From Planctomycetota bacterium (lineage in GTDB: Bacteria > Planctomycetota > Planctomycetia > Pirellulales > Pirellulaceae), in assembly GCA_026692885.1 (NCBI GenBank), contig JAPLNJ010000825.1, positions 1-6,924 on the forward strand: a stretch of DNA of 6,924 nt, read 5' to 3'. A program made the position numbers and the translations under genes. Below, in pieces: positions 1 through 6,516 of this stretch; within the stretch, counting starts at the first letter, position 1, and each line of letters starts with the position of its first letter. The notes under the pieces were generated by a model. That model was not told where the DNA came from, did not search any database, and worked only from the letters and a program-made list of their open reading frames with translations.

Positions 1-19
1 TATCCTTGCTCGCACTCAT
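1..19 (-). CDS. 5' end of a gene running off the left edge (MSASKD...)
   Basis: Reading leftwards on the minus strand, an ATG at 19-17 opens a frame beginning M-S-A-S-K-D that leaves the window after six codons. The start is supported by a strong Shine-Dalgarno, AAAGGAG (27-33 on the plus strand reads CTCCTTT), seven bases upstream of the ATG. The product cannot be identified from six residues. The region before it carries a TCTGAC-N4-GTCAGA palindrome of the kind often bound by TetR-family repressors at their own promoters, so an autoregulated repressor is one possibility. This is inference from context only. Confidence 0.55.
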
Positions 20-67
20 GGCCAGACTCCTTTCTGACGCGTGTCAGATGTATGGGGGAGTCTGGCC
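20..67 (-). promoter_or_regulatory. Nested inverted repeat over the Shine-Dalgarno of the left-edge gene
   Basis: Two nested inverted repeats are visible. The outer arms are a perfect 11-bp pair (20-30 and 57-67), and the inner arms are a perfect 6-bp pair around a 4-base centre (33-38 and 43-48). The outer right-hand arm of the minus-strand transcript contains the GGAG of the Shine-Dalgarno and runs up to the base before the start codon. If both arms are transcribed, the hairpin would mask the ribosome binding site. Alternatively the inner palindrome (TGAC-N4-GTCA) is a protein operator and transcription starts inside the region, in which case the outer hairpin could not form in the RNA. The sequence does not decide between these. 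Confidence 0.45.
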
Positions 68-252
68 TATTTCATTTTCCAGCTATCCTGAAAAGCCCAA
101 TTTACCGAAAAAGAATCCTTAACGGCGTTGCCCCTCACCCCGACCCTCTCTCGCGCTGATTCTTGCCCGGTGCGGCAGCACTGCTTTGGTTGCGGCCCTG
201 CCGCCCTGCGCGCCCGCCCCAACACGTGGCACCTCCCAGCGCGAGCGTCGTT
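68..252. other. Intergenic stretch without a recognisable gene
   Basis: No convincing coding frame, tRNA or terminator is seen. The first 50 bases are AT-richer than the rest of the window and probably hold the promoter of the left-edge gene, but no clear -35/-10 pair stands out. Bases 131-150 (CCCCTCACCCCGACCCTCTC) resemble a pyrimidine-rich motif common between genes in many GC-rich bacteria; this is a memory-based impression. The remainder is GC-rich and featureless to the eye. Confidence 0.4.
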
Positions 253-352
253 AGGATCGGCGAATCAATAACTGTCCAATTCTTGCCGACGATCATCACG
301 CGGAGCGCGATGGCTACCTTGAAATCGTGACAGTTATTGATTCGCCGATCCT
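253..352. repeat. 100-bp unit with 24-bp perfect inverted ends, abutting the kelch stop codon
   Basis: Bases 253-276 and 329-352 are perfect reverse complements over 24 bp, separated by 52 bases. One base further out (252/353) mismatches and the next pair (251/354) matches again. The right arm shares base 352 with the TAA stop of the minus-strand kelch gene. The layout fits either a miniature inverted-repeat element or a very long hairpin at the 3' end of the kelch transcript that stabilises or ends it. There is no T-run, and no clear target-site duplication is seen. The arms are AT-richer than the surrounding sequence, which favours an inserted element. Confidence 0.7.
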
Positions 353-2487
353 TAGAGGTCTTTCCTGACCACGCTGGATGCGTCCAGCCTCAGGACGTAA
401 ATCTGCCCGTCCGTGTCGGTCGCCCAGATCAAGCCGCGTTTGGCGTCGTAGGCCGCCCCGGCGCTGACGTTCCGCCCGTCCTTGCCGGCCGGTGCCGGCC
501 CGGCGATGGTCAACGCGACCCACTTGTTGGCGGCGCAGTCGTAGGCTGGCATCGGGCGGACGCCGCCCGAGTCCGCCGGCAGCGTCGAGCCGACGTCCAC
601 CAGCAGGCCGGCGCCGGGCAGATAGGCCAACTCCCGCAGGAACGAGGGAATGGCCTTGGCCCCGGCAATGCCGGACGGGGCCAGCCGCTGGACCGCCCCG
701 CTCCGGCGGTCGATCGCGTAGGCTTGGCCGGTGAACGGCCGACCGTACGCCGTCGGGAAGCAGATCAGCCGGTCGCGTTGGGAGTCGTAACCCAGGCCGC
801 AGTGGTCGACCGCTGACCCGGGCAGGCGTTCGCCAGTCAGCTTAACCGGCTGCCACGCGCGGGTCTTGGCGTTGAAGACGAAGATGTCTCCGCCGGCGGT
901 CCAGCAGTAGATTCCCGCCGGGGTCTGGGAGCAGGTCAGCGTGTAGAAGCTGCTGTCGTAGCTCATGCCGCGCGGCTTGCCGGTCCGTCCGCTCCAGTCG
1001 GCCACGCCTGGGTCGAAGAGGTAGCTCCAGGGGTTATGCCCGACGAAGACCATCCGCTTGGCCACGGGGTCGTACTCGAAAGACTTGTAGGTGTGCCCGC
1101 TGACCCAGGGCCGGCGGTTGAAGTTGAGGCCGGTCGGGTAACTGGTGTTGCTATAACATTGACCGAGGCAGAACTCGACGGGGAACGACAGTTCCCAGCG
1201 GTTGGTGGCGAAGTGGTACATGGGCACGTCGCTGCCGCCGTGGGCGCAGTGGCCGCCGGACCAGCGGAGCAGCACGTCGCGGTCGGGGGCGATGCAGGCC
1301 GAGCCCCAGTCGCGGTTGACCCGCGGCCTCAGCGGCGGGTTCACGACGACCCACGTATTGGTCGGCAGGGCTTTCAGTTTCGCCTCGTTGGCGGCCGCGT
1401 CGGGCCGGCCGCCGGCCTCGATGAAGCCCTGCGGCAGAAAGCAGCTCATGGTGCGGTACTCCCGCTGGTCGGCGGCGACGCCCTCTTGGCCGGCGAGGCT
1501 GGTCCAGGTGTTGGCGGCGACGTCGTAGACCCAATCGCCGTCGTCGCGGAGTTGGTAGAGCGGCCCCATGTACCAGATGTCGGTGTTGTTGTGGGTGAAA
1601 CCGCCGGAGAGTCTCACTGTGCCGTCGCCGGTGGCCGTCAAGGTGTGGTTGGCCCGCGGCGGCGGAGCGGTTTGGGGATGCCGCTGTTCCCAGCGTTGCT
1701 TGGCCGGGTCAAAGACCCAGGTGTCGTTCGTCACGTAGTCCAGATGGTCGCCGCCGAAGAGGACGAACCGTTTCGTCTTGGCGTCATAGGCGAGCGGCGA
1801 GAGCGCCCGCGGCGCGGGCTCGGCGTCCAGCGACTCGGCCGCCTGCTCCAGGGCCACCTGCGCGTTCCAGAGGAGCTTGAAGGCGTCAGGAGAGACGGCC
1901 GAACTGAGGGCCGCCGTCGCGTTCGTCAGTGCCTTGTCGGCCACTACCAAGCGGGCAAGAGCCTGCTGGCGGCCTGCCTGTTCGGCAGCATCCAGCGGCG
2001 CGCGGCCGGGAACCTGCTTGGCCTCGAGCGCCGCCGTCGCGTGGGCGACACCCCGGGCCGCCTCTTCCAGCGCGGGGGCCACATCGGCGGCTACTGCCTT
2101 GCGCTGATCATCTGGAGCGGCGCCGCCGAAGTAGATGGATCGAGCGGCGGCGGTGGCATCTTTGACCTGCTCGCAGACGGACCGCAGCGGGTCGTGCAGC
2201 ACCTGCATCGCGTTGGCTTTGTGCAGTTCGTCGCGTATGTCCACCCACGTCCCCGCCCTGAGGACCCGGGTGTGAGCGGCGCCGTCGTCAGCGGCCTGCT
2301 CGCAGCCGCCGAACGCCAAGCCCAACTCGTCGGACACCTTGTACTGAGCCCCCCAGATAATCGGCTTGCTCAAGTCGGCCTGAGGCGCGGAGCAGAACTT
2401 AGGCTTGCCCTGCTGCGCCACCGCGGGGACCGTGGACGCGAGGACCGCCAGCAGGCCCGCCGTCAGGATGGGATGGTTCCGGATCAT
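352..2487 (-). CDS. Secreted kelch-like beta-propeller protein with a helical insertion
   Basis: A 711-residue protein. The chosen ATG (2487) is followed at once by a signal peptide: MIRNH, a hydrophobic stretch, then probable cleavage after AVA at residue 24. A good Shine-Dalgarno precedes it, whereas an in-frame ATG 15 codons upstream would bury the signal peptide. Kelch-like blades are visible as repeated hydrophobic strand-Gly-Gly and W-(V/L)-F/Y-D patterns: LAFGG near 58, FVLFGG 241-246, NDTWVFD 254-260, VYDVAANTW near 320, FEYDPVAKRMVFVG 470-483, IFVFNAKTRAW near 535, and a closing strand 686-702. Residues about 95-220 are alanine- and glutamate-rich, probably helices or coiled coil inserted after the first blade. 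More than ten cysteines suit an exported, disulfide-bonded protein. Ligand and function are unknown. It is transcribed divergently from the TIR-STAND gene, and no shared role is evident. Confidence 0.85.
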   Translation of the reverse strand: MIRNHPILTAGLLAVLASTVPAVAQQGKPKFCSAPQADLSKPIIWGAQYKVSDELGLAFGGCEQAADDGAAHTRVLRAGTWVDIRDELHKANAMQVLHDPLRSVCEQVKDATAAARSIYFGGAAPDDQRKAVAADVAPALEEAARGVAHATAALEAKQVPGRAPLDAAEQAGRQQALARLVVADKALTNATAALSSAVSPDAFKLLWNAQVALEQAAESLDAEPAPRALSPLAYDAKTKRFVLFGGDHLDYVTNDTWVFDPAKQRWEQRHPQTAPPPRANHTLTATGDGTVRLSGGFTHNNTDIWYMGPLYQLRDDGDWVYDVAANTWTSLAGQEGVAADQREYRTMSCFLPQGFIEAGGRPDAAANEAKLKALPTNTWVVVNPPLRPRVNRDWGSACIAPDRDVLLRWSGGHCAHGGSDVPMYHFATNRWELSFPVEFCLGQCYSNTSYPTGLNFNRRPWVSGHTYKSFEYDPVAKRMVFVGHNPWSYLFDPGVADWSGRTGKPRGMSYDSSFYTLTCSQTPAGIYCWTAGGDIFVFNAKTRAWQPVKLTGERLPGSAVDHCGLGYDSQRDRLICFPTAYGRPFTGQAYAIDRRSGAVQRLAPSGIAGAKAIPSFLRELAYLPGAGLLVDVGSTLPADSGGVRPMPAYDCAANKWVALTIAGPAPAGKDGRNVSAGAAYDAKRGLIWATDTDGQIYVLRLDASSVVRKDL

Positions 2488-2496
2488 ATTCGTGTT

Positions 2497-2503
2497 TCTC
2501 CTG
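2497..2503 (-). promoter_or_regulatory. Shine-Dalgarno deciding the kelch gene start
   Basis: The minus strand reads CAGGAGA here, about nine to ten bases before the ATG at 2487. No comparable site precedes the upstream in-frame ATG at 2532, so this site and the adjacent signal peptide together fix the start. Confidence 0.65.
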
Positions 2504-2654
2504 CTACCGCAACCTTGCCTGTGCCAGTTCACCGTCAGGCCCGACGGGCCGTCAGCCCTCAGAACGTGAGCCTATCTTACTCTCTTCTGCTCGTGAAGAA
2601 TCCCCGTCCATACGAATCATGACGAGCGAACTGATCCGCCAACGTGGCCCCCCC
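2504..2654. other. Leader and upstream region of the kelch gene
   Basis: A small hairpin (GGCCC-GAC-GGGCC, 2538-2550) lies in what should be the 5' leader of the kelch transcript, flanked by two direct CCGTCAG copies (2532-2538 and 2549-2555). Upstream, the minus strand contains TAAGAT (within about 2573-2580), which could be a weak -10 element, but no convincing -35 sits at the right distance. No gene is supported here. Confidence 0.3.
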
Positions 2655-2769
2655 GAAGCCGCCAACGTCAGTTGGCCGGAGCTTCCCGCCCTCGACCTAG
2701 CAGCGGCACTGACAGCGGCATCAGAAGCCGCCAACGTCAGTTGGCCGGGGCTTCCCGCCCTCGACCTAA
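2655..2769 (+). repeat. Two direct copies of a 46-bp palindromic repeat (subfamily A)
   Basis: Copies at 2655-2700 and 2724-2769 differ at only two positions and start 69 bases apart. Each begins GAAGCC and contains a hairpin GCCAAC-GTCA-GTTGGC (2661-2676 and 2730-2745), followed by a pyrimidine-rich tail ending CGACCTA. The same family occurs three more times downstream in the opposite orientation with a different stem sequence but the same GTCA loop. Confidence 0.8.
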
Positions 2770-2783
2770 CAGCGAGGCGGCGG

Positions 2784-2984
2784 TAGGTGCAGGGGCGGGA
2801 ACGCTCCCACCGGCTGACGCCGGGGGCTTCTCGATGAGTTGGTGGGGCGGGCGGCCGTGGCTAGGTCAGGGGCGGGAGGCTCCCGCCGGCTGACGCCGGG
2901 GGCTTCTCGATGATTTGATGGGGGGGGCCGCCGTGGCTAGGTAAAGGGCGGGAGTCTCTCCCGGCTGACGCCGGGGGCTTCTCG
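2784..2984 (-). repeat. Three inverted copies of the same repeat family (subfamily B)
   Basis: Copies at about 2784-2833, 2861-2910 and 2937-2984 are reverse-oriented relatives of the two copies to the left. Read on the minus strand, the copy at 2861-2910 aligns without gaps to subfamily A over 46 bases. The stem is CCGGC-GTCA-GCCGG instead of CCAAC-GTCA-GTTGG. The stems lie at 2810-2823, 2886-2899 and 2961-2974. The spacers (2834-2860 and 2911-2936) also resemble each other, giving a 76-78-bp period. The middle copy has an additional perfect 8-bp near-palindrome, GGCGGGAG/CTCCCGCC. Confidence 0.8.
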
Positions 2985-3035
2985 TCATGTGGAGAGCTTC
3001 CACGCAGGCAGCGAAGCACGCGGCTACAACGCCGT

Positions 3036-3065
3036 TTGCCGTGGTGTTGGCGCGTCGAGTACACT
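3036..3065 (+). promoter_or_regulatory. Possible promoter of the TIR-STAND gene, near-leaderless
   Basis: TTGCCG (3036-3041) and TACACT (3060-3065) each match four of six consensus sigma-70 bases and are separated by 18 bases. Transcription would start about 6-8 bases after the -10, at or next to the ATG at 3073, giving a leaderless or nearly leaderless mRNA. No Shine-Dalgarno is visible before this ATG, which agrees with that reading. The matches are weak enough to arise by chance. Confidence 0.3.
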
Positions 3066-3072
3066 GATGCCC

Positions 3073-6000
3073 ATGAGCACAACCACGGGTCTCGCGTTTG
3101 ACGTCTTCCTGTCACACAACAGCGCCGACAAGCCGGCCGTTGAGGAATTGGCGACGCGACTGAAGGCCGCGGGATTGGAGCCGTGGCTCGACAAGTGGAA
3201 TCTCGTCCCCGGCGATGCTTGGCAGCCGGCACTCGAAGAAGCCTTGCGCGACTCCGCCACGTGCGCCGTCTTCGTCGGGCCGAGCGGCTTCGGGGCCTGG
3301 CAGCACGAAGAAATGCGTGCCGCGATCAATCGGCGCGTGACCTCGCGGCAGAAGGAGGAACGCTTTCGCGTGATCCCCGTCCTGCTGCCGGGCGCCGTGC
3401 GCGGCGACCGCTCGCAGTTGCCCGATTTCCTGACCGCCACGACCTGGGTCGAGTTTCGCCGCTCGCTGGACGACGAGACCGCCTTTCGCATCCTGGAACG
3501 CGCCATCCGCGGCCTGCCACCGGGGCCGGATCAATCGGTGAGCATTACGGACTGCCCGTATCGCGGGTTGGAATTCTTCGACGTGGCGCACGCGCCATTG
3601 TTCTTCGGCCGCGCCGCCGTCACCGACTGGTTGCTGAGTGCCCTGCGCGGCACGTTGTCGGCGCAAGGACCAACGCGCTTCCTGGCCATCATCGGCGCCT
3701 CGGGGAGCGGCAAGTCGTCGCTGGCGCGAGCGGGGCTGCTGGCCGCGTTGCAGAACGGCGGAATCGAAGGCAGCGCCGACTGGCTGACGACGATCTGCCG
3801 TCCCGGTCCCGGTCCGTTGGAAAGTCTGGCCGACGCCTTGGCCAAGACCGAAGGTATCAACCTCGGGCAGGGCCTGGCGGCCAACTTGCTTGAGCAGTTG
3901 AAGGACGCCCTGCGAGCCAGGCACAACACGTTGCACCAAACCGCGCGAGCGTCGCTGGGTGACGCTCAGCCCGCGCGGCGGCTGGTGGTGCTGGTGGACC
4001 AGTTCGAGGAACTGTTCACGGTCTGCCGCGACGACGCCGAGCGTCAGGCGTTCATCGGCAATCTCCTGTACGCGGCGCGCGTGACGCAGGGGCAGACGAT
4101 CATCCTGCTGACGATGCGGGCTGATTTCTATGGCAAGTGTGCCTCCTATTCCGAACTCTCCGCGACGATTTCCGAGCACCAGTTTCTGGTCGGTCCGCTG
4201 ACGACCGACGAACTCCGGGAGGCGATCGAGCGCCCCGCGCAGATGGCCGGCTGCGAATTCGAGCCGGGCCTGGTGGAACTGCTGGTGGAGGAAGTGCAGC
4301 GTCAGCCCGGCGCGTTGCCGTTACTACAGTACGGCTTACTGCGGATGTGGACCACGCGCACCGGCCGCCGCATCACGACCGCCGATTATCGCGCCATCGG
4401 GCAACTGGAAGGGATCATCGAGAAGCGGGCGGAAGAAGTCTTCAAGACTTTCACGCCGCCGCAACAGGAAGCCTGCCGCCAGCTCTTCCTGCGGCTGACG
4501 GAACCGGGCGAGGGGGCCGAGGACACCAAACGCCGCGTTCCCTGGCACGAGTTGACCGGTTCTCAGTCCGACGCCTCCGGCATGGCCGACATCGTGAAGA
4601 GCCTGGCCGACGAACGGCTGCTCACGACCAGCGGCTCAACCGCCGCCGCCGATGCGGTGGTGGAAGTCGCCCACGAGACCTTGATCCGCCGTTGGCAGCG
4701 ACTGCGCGATTGGATCGACGCCGACCGCGCCGGCCTGCGGACGCACCGCCGACTGACCGAAGCGGCCACAGAATGGGTCGCCAGTCAGACGGATACCAGC
4801 CAACGCGATGTGGGCTTGCTGTACCAGGACACTCGGCTGGCCGTGGCCAAAGACTGGGCGGATAAGCACCCGCAGGAGTTGAACCAATTCGAATGCGAGT
4901 TCCTGGAAGCCAGTACGCATGTGCAGGAGGACGAACGCGAACGCGAACGGAGGAGTGCCCGGCGGCAGCGGACGTTGGCCCGCATTGCTTTCGCCGTCGC
5001 CGCGGTGGCCATCATCAGCTTCGTCATTGCCGGCTGGCAATGGAAGCAAGTACAGAACAGCTTCGCATCGCAGACCGCGGTCCTCGTGGAGGCCGTGGTG
5101 GCGGCCCCCGACGACCAATTGCCGACACTGGTCGAGAAAGTAGAACCCTATCGAGTGGGCGCCGAGCCTCGGCTGCGCGAAATCGCGGCTGACCCGGAAC
5201 GGCCTCACGTCCAACGGGCCAACGCCGCTCTAGCCCTCGCCGGATTCGGCGAGAGCCTGACCACGGCGAAGCCCGTGCTTGCCTTGGCGGAAGACCCGTC
5301 CGGACGGACGAAGTTCATTCACGACTATAAGCGTTTCCACTTCGACCTGCTGGAGGCAGTTCGGGCTCTGGAAGCGTCCAAGTTCGATCCTGAAGCCGCC
5401 GACTTCCGCTCCGGCCTGTGCGCCGCGCTGGGTTTGATTGCCTGGGATAAGATCCCTGCCGACGGGCAGGCCGCCCTGGGCACCACGTTGGTCGAGCTGT
5501 ACACCGGGGCGCTCGACGGCGGGACGCACAGTGCGGCCTATTTCGCCCTCAAGCGTTGGAAACAAGCGATTCCACCGATACCTCGTTCCAAGATGCGCCC
5601 CGACGACGACCGCGGCTGGCTCGTCAACAGTCTGGGCATGACGATGATCCGCATCCCCCACGGCACGTTCACGATGGGAGACAACAGCAGCCAGGCGCGT
5701 GCCGGCGAGAAGCCATCCCACAAGGTCACACTGACACAGGATTTCTACCTGTGTGATCGCCAAGTGACGGTCGAGCAATTCAAGGATTTCGCGGCCAAGG
5801 CTAACGATGTGGAGAAGGAGATCGCAAAGAGTTGGGACGGGGAAGACAGAAGCGTCAGTCCAGAGAAAGACTGCCCAGTGCAACGTGTCAGTTGGATTCA
5901 GGCGGTCGCGTTCTGCAACTGGGCGAGCCACTGCGAGGGCCGGACCCCGTGTTACCGCTTGAGTAAAGTTGACACGGTGTGGAAATGCGAGTTGGTCGCC

Positions 6001-6435
6001 GATGCCAGCGGATATCGCTTGCCCAGCGAAGCCCAGTGGGAATACGCCTGCCGGGCTGTCAGCCGATTGCAATTCGCGTTTGGTGACGAGGAGCGACTAC
6101 TGTCTGAATACGGCTACTCTGGCGGCAACTCGACACAGCGAACCTGGCCCGGGGGCGAGAAGCTGCCCAACGGCTGGGGGCTGTTTGACATGCACGGCAA
6201 CGTGGGGGAGTGGTGCCAGGATTGGCACGCCGACGACTACTACGCCAACTCGCCAGCCAACGATCCCCCGGGGGCGGCCGAGGACGCGATCCGGGTGCAC
6301 TGGGGCGGCGGTTGTTGGGACGACGCCGTGTACTGCCGGTCGGCCCACCGCAACTGGTACGAGCCGTCGGGCCGGTTCGACTCCCTGGGCTTCCGCCTCG
6401 CGAGGTCAGTTTTCTTGCCCGAAGCCGCTCGGTAG
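3073..6435 (+). CDS. TIR - nSTAND1 NTPase - TM - FGE/C-type-lectin-like receptor protein
   Basis: A 1120-residue candidate immune or conflict receptor. The TIR domain (about 8-147) has FDVFLSHNSADK at 9-20, WLDKWNLVPGDAW at 38-50 and WQHEEM at 76-81. Glu80 sits four residues after the Trp, as in WVHKE of SARM1, so NAD+ cleavage is plausible. The nSTAND1 module opens with YRGLEFF-type sequence near 162. It has Walker A GASGSGKSS (208-216), Walker B LVVLVDQFEE (304-313), LLTMRADF (345-352) and the family hallmark VAHETLIRRWQRLRDWI (532-548). A basic stretch precedes one transmembrane helix (about 634-657). Residues 670-835 look like a helical repeat linker. The FGE-sulfatase fold (848-1110) shows GTFTMGD, YRLPSEAQWEYACRA, GLFDMHGNVGEWCQDW and CRSAHR...LGFRL. 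The ATG at 3067 is an equal alternative; GTG 2989 is unlikely because it reaches into a repeat. No partner gene is adjacent, so it probably acts alone. Confidence 0.9.
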   Translation: MSTTTGLAFDVFLSHNSADKPAVEELATRLKAAGLEPWLDKWNLVPGDAWQPALEEALRDSATCAVFVGPSGFGAWQHEEMRAAINRRVTSRQKEERFRVIPVLLPGAVRGDRSQLPDFLTATTWVEFRRSLDDETAFRILERAIRGLPPGPDQSVSITDCPYRGLEFFDVAHAPLFFGRAAVTDWLLSALRGTLSAQGPTRFLAIIGASGSGKSSLARAGLLAALQNGGIEGSADWLTTICRPGPGPLESLADALAKTEGINLGQGLAANLLEQLKDALRARHNTLHQTARASLGDAQPARRLVVLVDQFEELFTVCRDDAERQAFIGNLLYAARVTQGQTIILLTMRADFYGKCASYSELSATISEHQFLVGPLTTDELREAIERPAQMAGCEFEPGLVELLVEEVQRQPGALPLLQYGLLRMWTTRTGRRITTADYRAIGQLEGIIEKRAEEVFKTFTPPQQEACRQLFLRLTEPGEGAEDTKRRVPWHELTGSQSDASGMADIVKSLADERLLTTSGSTAAADAVVEVAHETLIRRWQRLRDWIDADRAGLRTHRRLTEAATEWVASQTDTSQRDVGLLYQDTRLAVAKDWADKHPQELNQFECEFLEASTHVQEDERERERRSARRQRTLARIAFAVAAVAIISFVIAGWQWKQVQNSFASQTAVLVEAVVAAPDDQLPTLVEKVEPYRVGAEPRLREIAADPERPHVQRANAALALAGFGESLTTAKPVLALAEDPSGRTKFIHDYKRFHFDLLEAVRALEASKFDPEAADFRSGLCAALGLIAWDKIPADGQAALGTTLVELYTGALDGGTHSAAYFALKRWKQAIPPIPRSKMRPDDDRGWLVNSLGMTMIRIPHGTFTMGDNSSQARAGEKPSHKVTLTQDFYLCDRQVTVEQFKDFAAKANDVEKEIAKSWDGEDRSVSPEKDCPVQRVSWIQAVAFCNWASHCEGRTPCYRLSKVDTVWKCELVADASGYRLPSEAQWEYACRAVSRLQFAFGDEERLLSEYGYSGGNSTQRTWPGGEKLPNGWGLFDMHGNVGEWCQDWHADDYYANSPANDPPGAAEDAIRVHWGGGCWDDAVYCRSAHRNWYEPSGRFDSLGFRLARSVFLPEAAR
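6298..6399 (+). other. Candidate DGR variable region at the C-terminus of the FGE-like domain
   Basis: Residues 1076-1109 follow the layout of variable regions in DGR-diversified FGE/C-type-lectin targets: R-V-x-x-G-G-x-x-W-x(5)-C-R-S-A-x-R-x(4)-P-x-x-R-x-x-x-x-G-F-R-L. Many residues at the normally variable positions have codons ending in C (GAC, GAC, GCC, TAC, CAC, AAC, TAC, GGC, TTC, GAC, TCC), as expected if an AAC-rich template had its adenines randomised. At two usually conserved positions, Arg to Trp (TGG) and Ser to Cys (TGT) could each come from a single A-to-T change. GC-rich codon choice can give the same picture, and no template repeat or reverse transcriptase lies in the window. 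Confidence 0.4.
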
Positions 6436-6473
6436 AGCGCGCCCGATCCCGCGGTAGCGGAGCCTGGAGCGGA

Positions 6474-6516
6474 GGCTGACGGGGCGGAAAAGGCGGCAGC
6501 CCCGCCCCGTCATGCC
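6474..6516 (+). terminator. Bulged GC-rich hairpin after the TIR-STAND stop
   Basis: A perfect 10-bp stem pairs 6478-6487 with 6502-6511 around a 14-base loop. It extends by four more pairs (6474-6477 with 6512-6516) if T6513 is bulged out. It starts 38 bases after the stop codon. No T-run follows, so it would be a non-canonical terminator or a 3'-end stabiliser. It could alternatively be the downstream hairpin that DGR targets need. Confidence 0.45.

Noticed and set aside
2488..2532. Upstream ATG (2532) for the kelch gene
   Set aside because: It would place 15 residues before a clean signal peptide, and the only good Shine-Dalgarno belongs to the ATG at 2487.
1036..2622. Long plus-strand open frame (528 codons) opposite the kelch gene
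   Set aside because: Its translation is Arg-, Gly- and Val-rich without a fold. It is a GC-skew shadow of the kelch gene, which has a signal peptide and kelch motifs.
2619..2786. A 55-codon plus-strand frame starting MTSELIRQRG with a repeated EAANVSWP-type peptide
   Set aside because: The repeated peptide is the translation of the two direct palindromic repeats. The same family occurs inverted next door with compensated stem changes, so structure and not coding is conserved. No Shine-Dalgarno precedes it.
2655..2984. CRISPR array
   Set aside because: The copies occur in both orientations, diverge between subfamilies, have few and partly similar spacers, and no cas gene is present.
2989..3072. 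Upstream GTG start adding 28 residues to the TIR protein
   Set aside because: It begins just after a repeat copy, has no Shine-Dalgarno, and the added residues are not TIR-like, whereas the TIR fold begins directly after the ATG at 3073.
3112..4179. Long minus-strand open frame opposite the TIR/STAND region
   Set aside because: Low-complexity Gln/Arg-rich translation antisense to clear TIR and NTPase motifs.
5614..6435. Active formylglycine-generating enzyme
   Set aside because: The first catalytic cysteine is replaced by Asp, no sulfatase gene is nearby, and the domain is fused to a TIR-STAND module.
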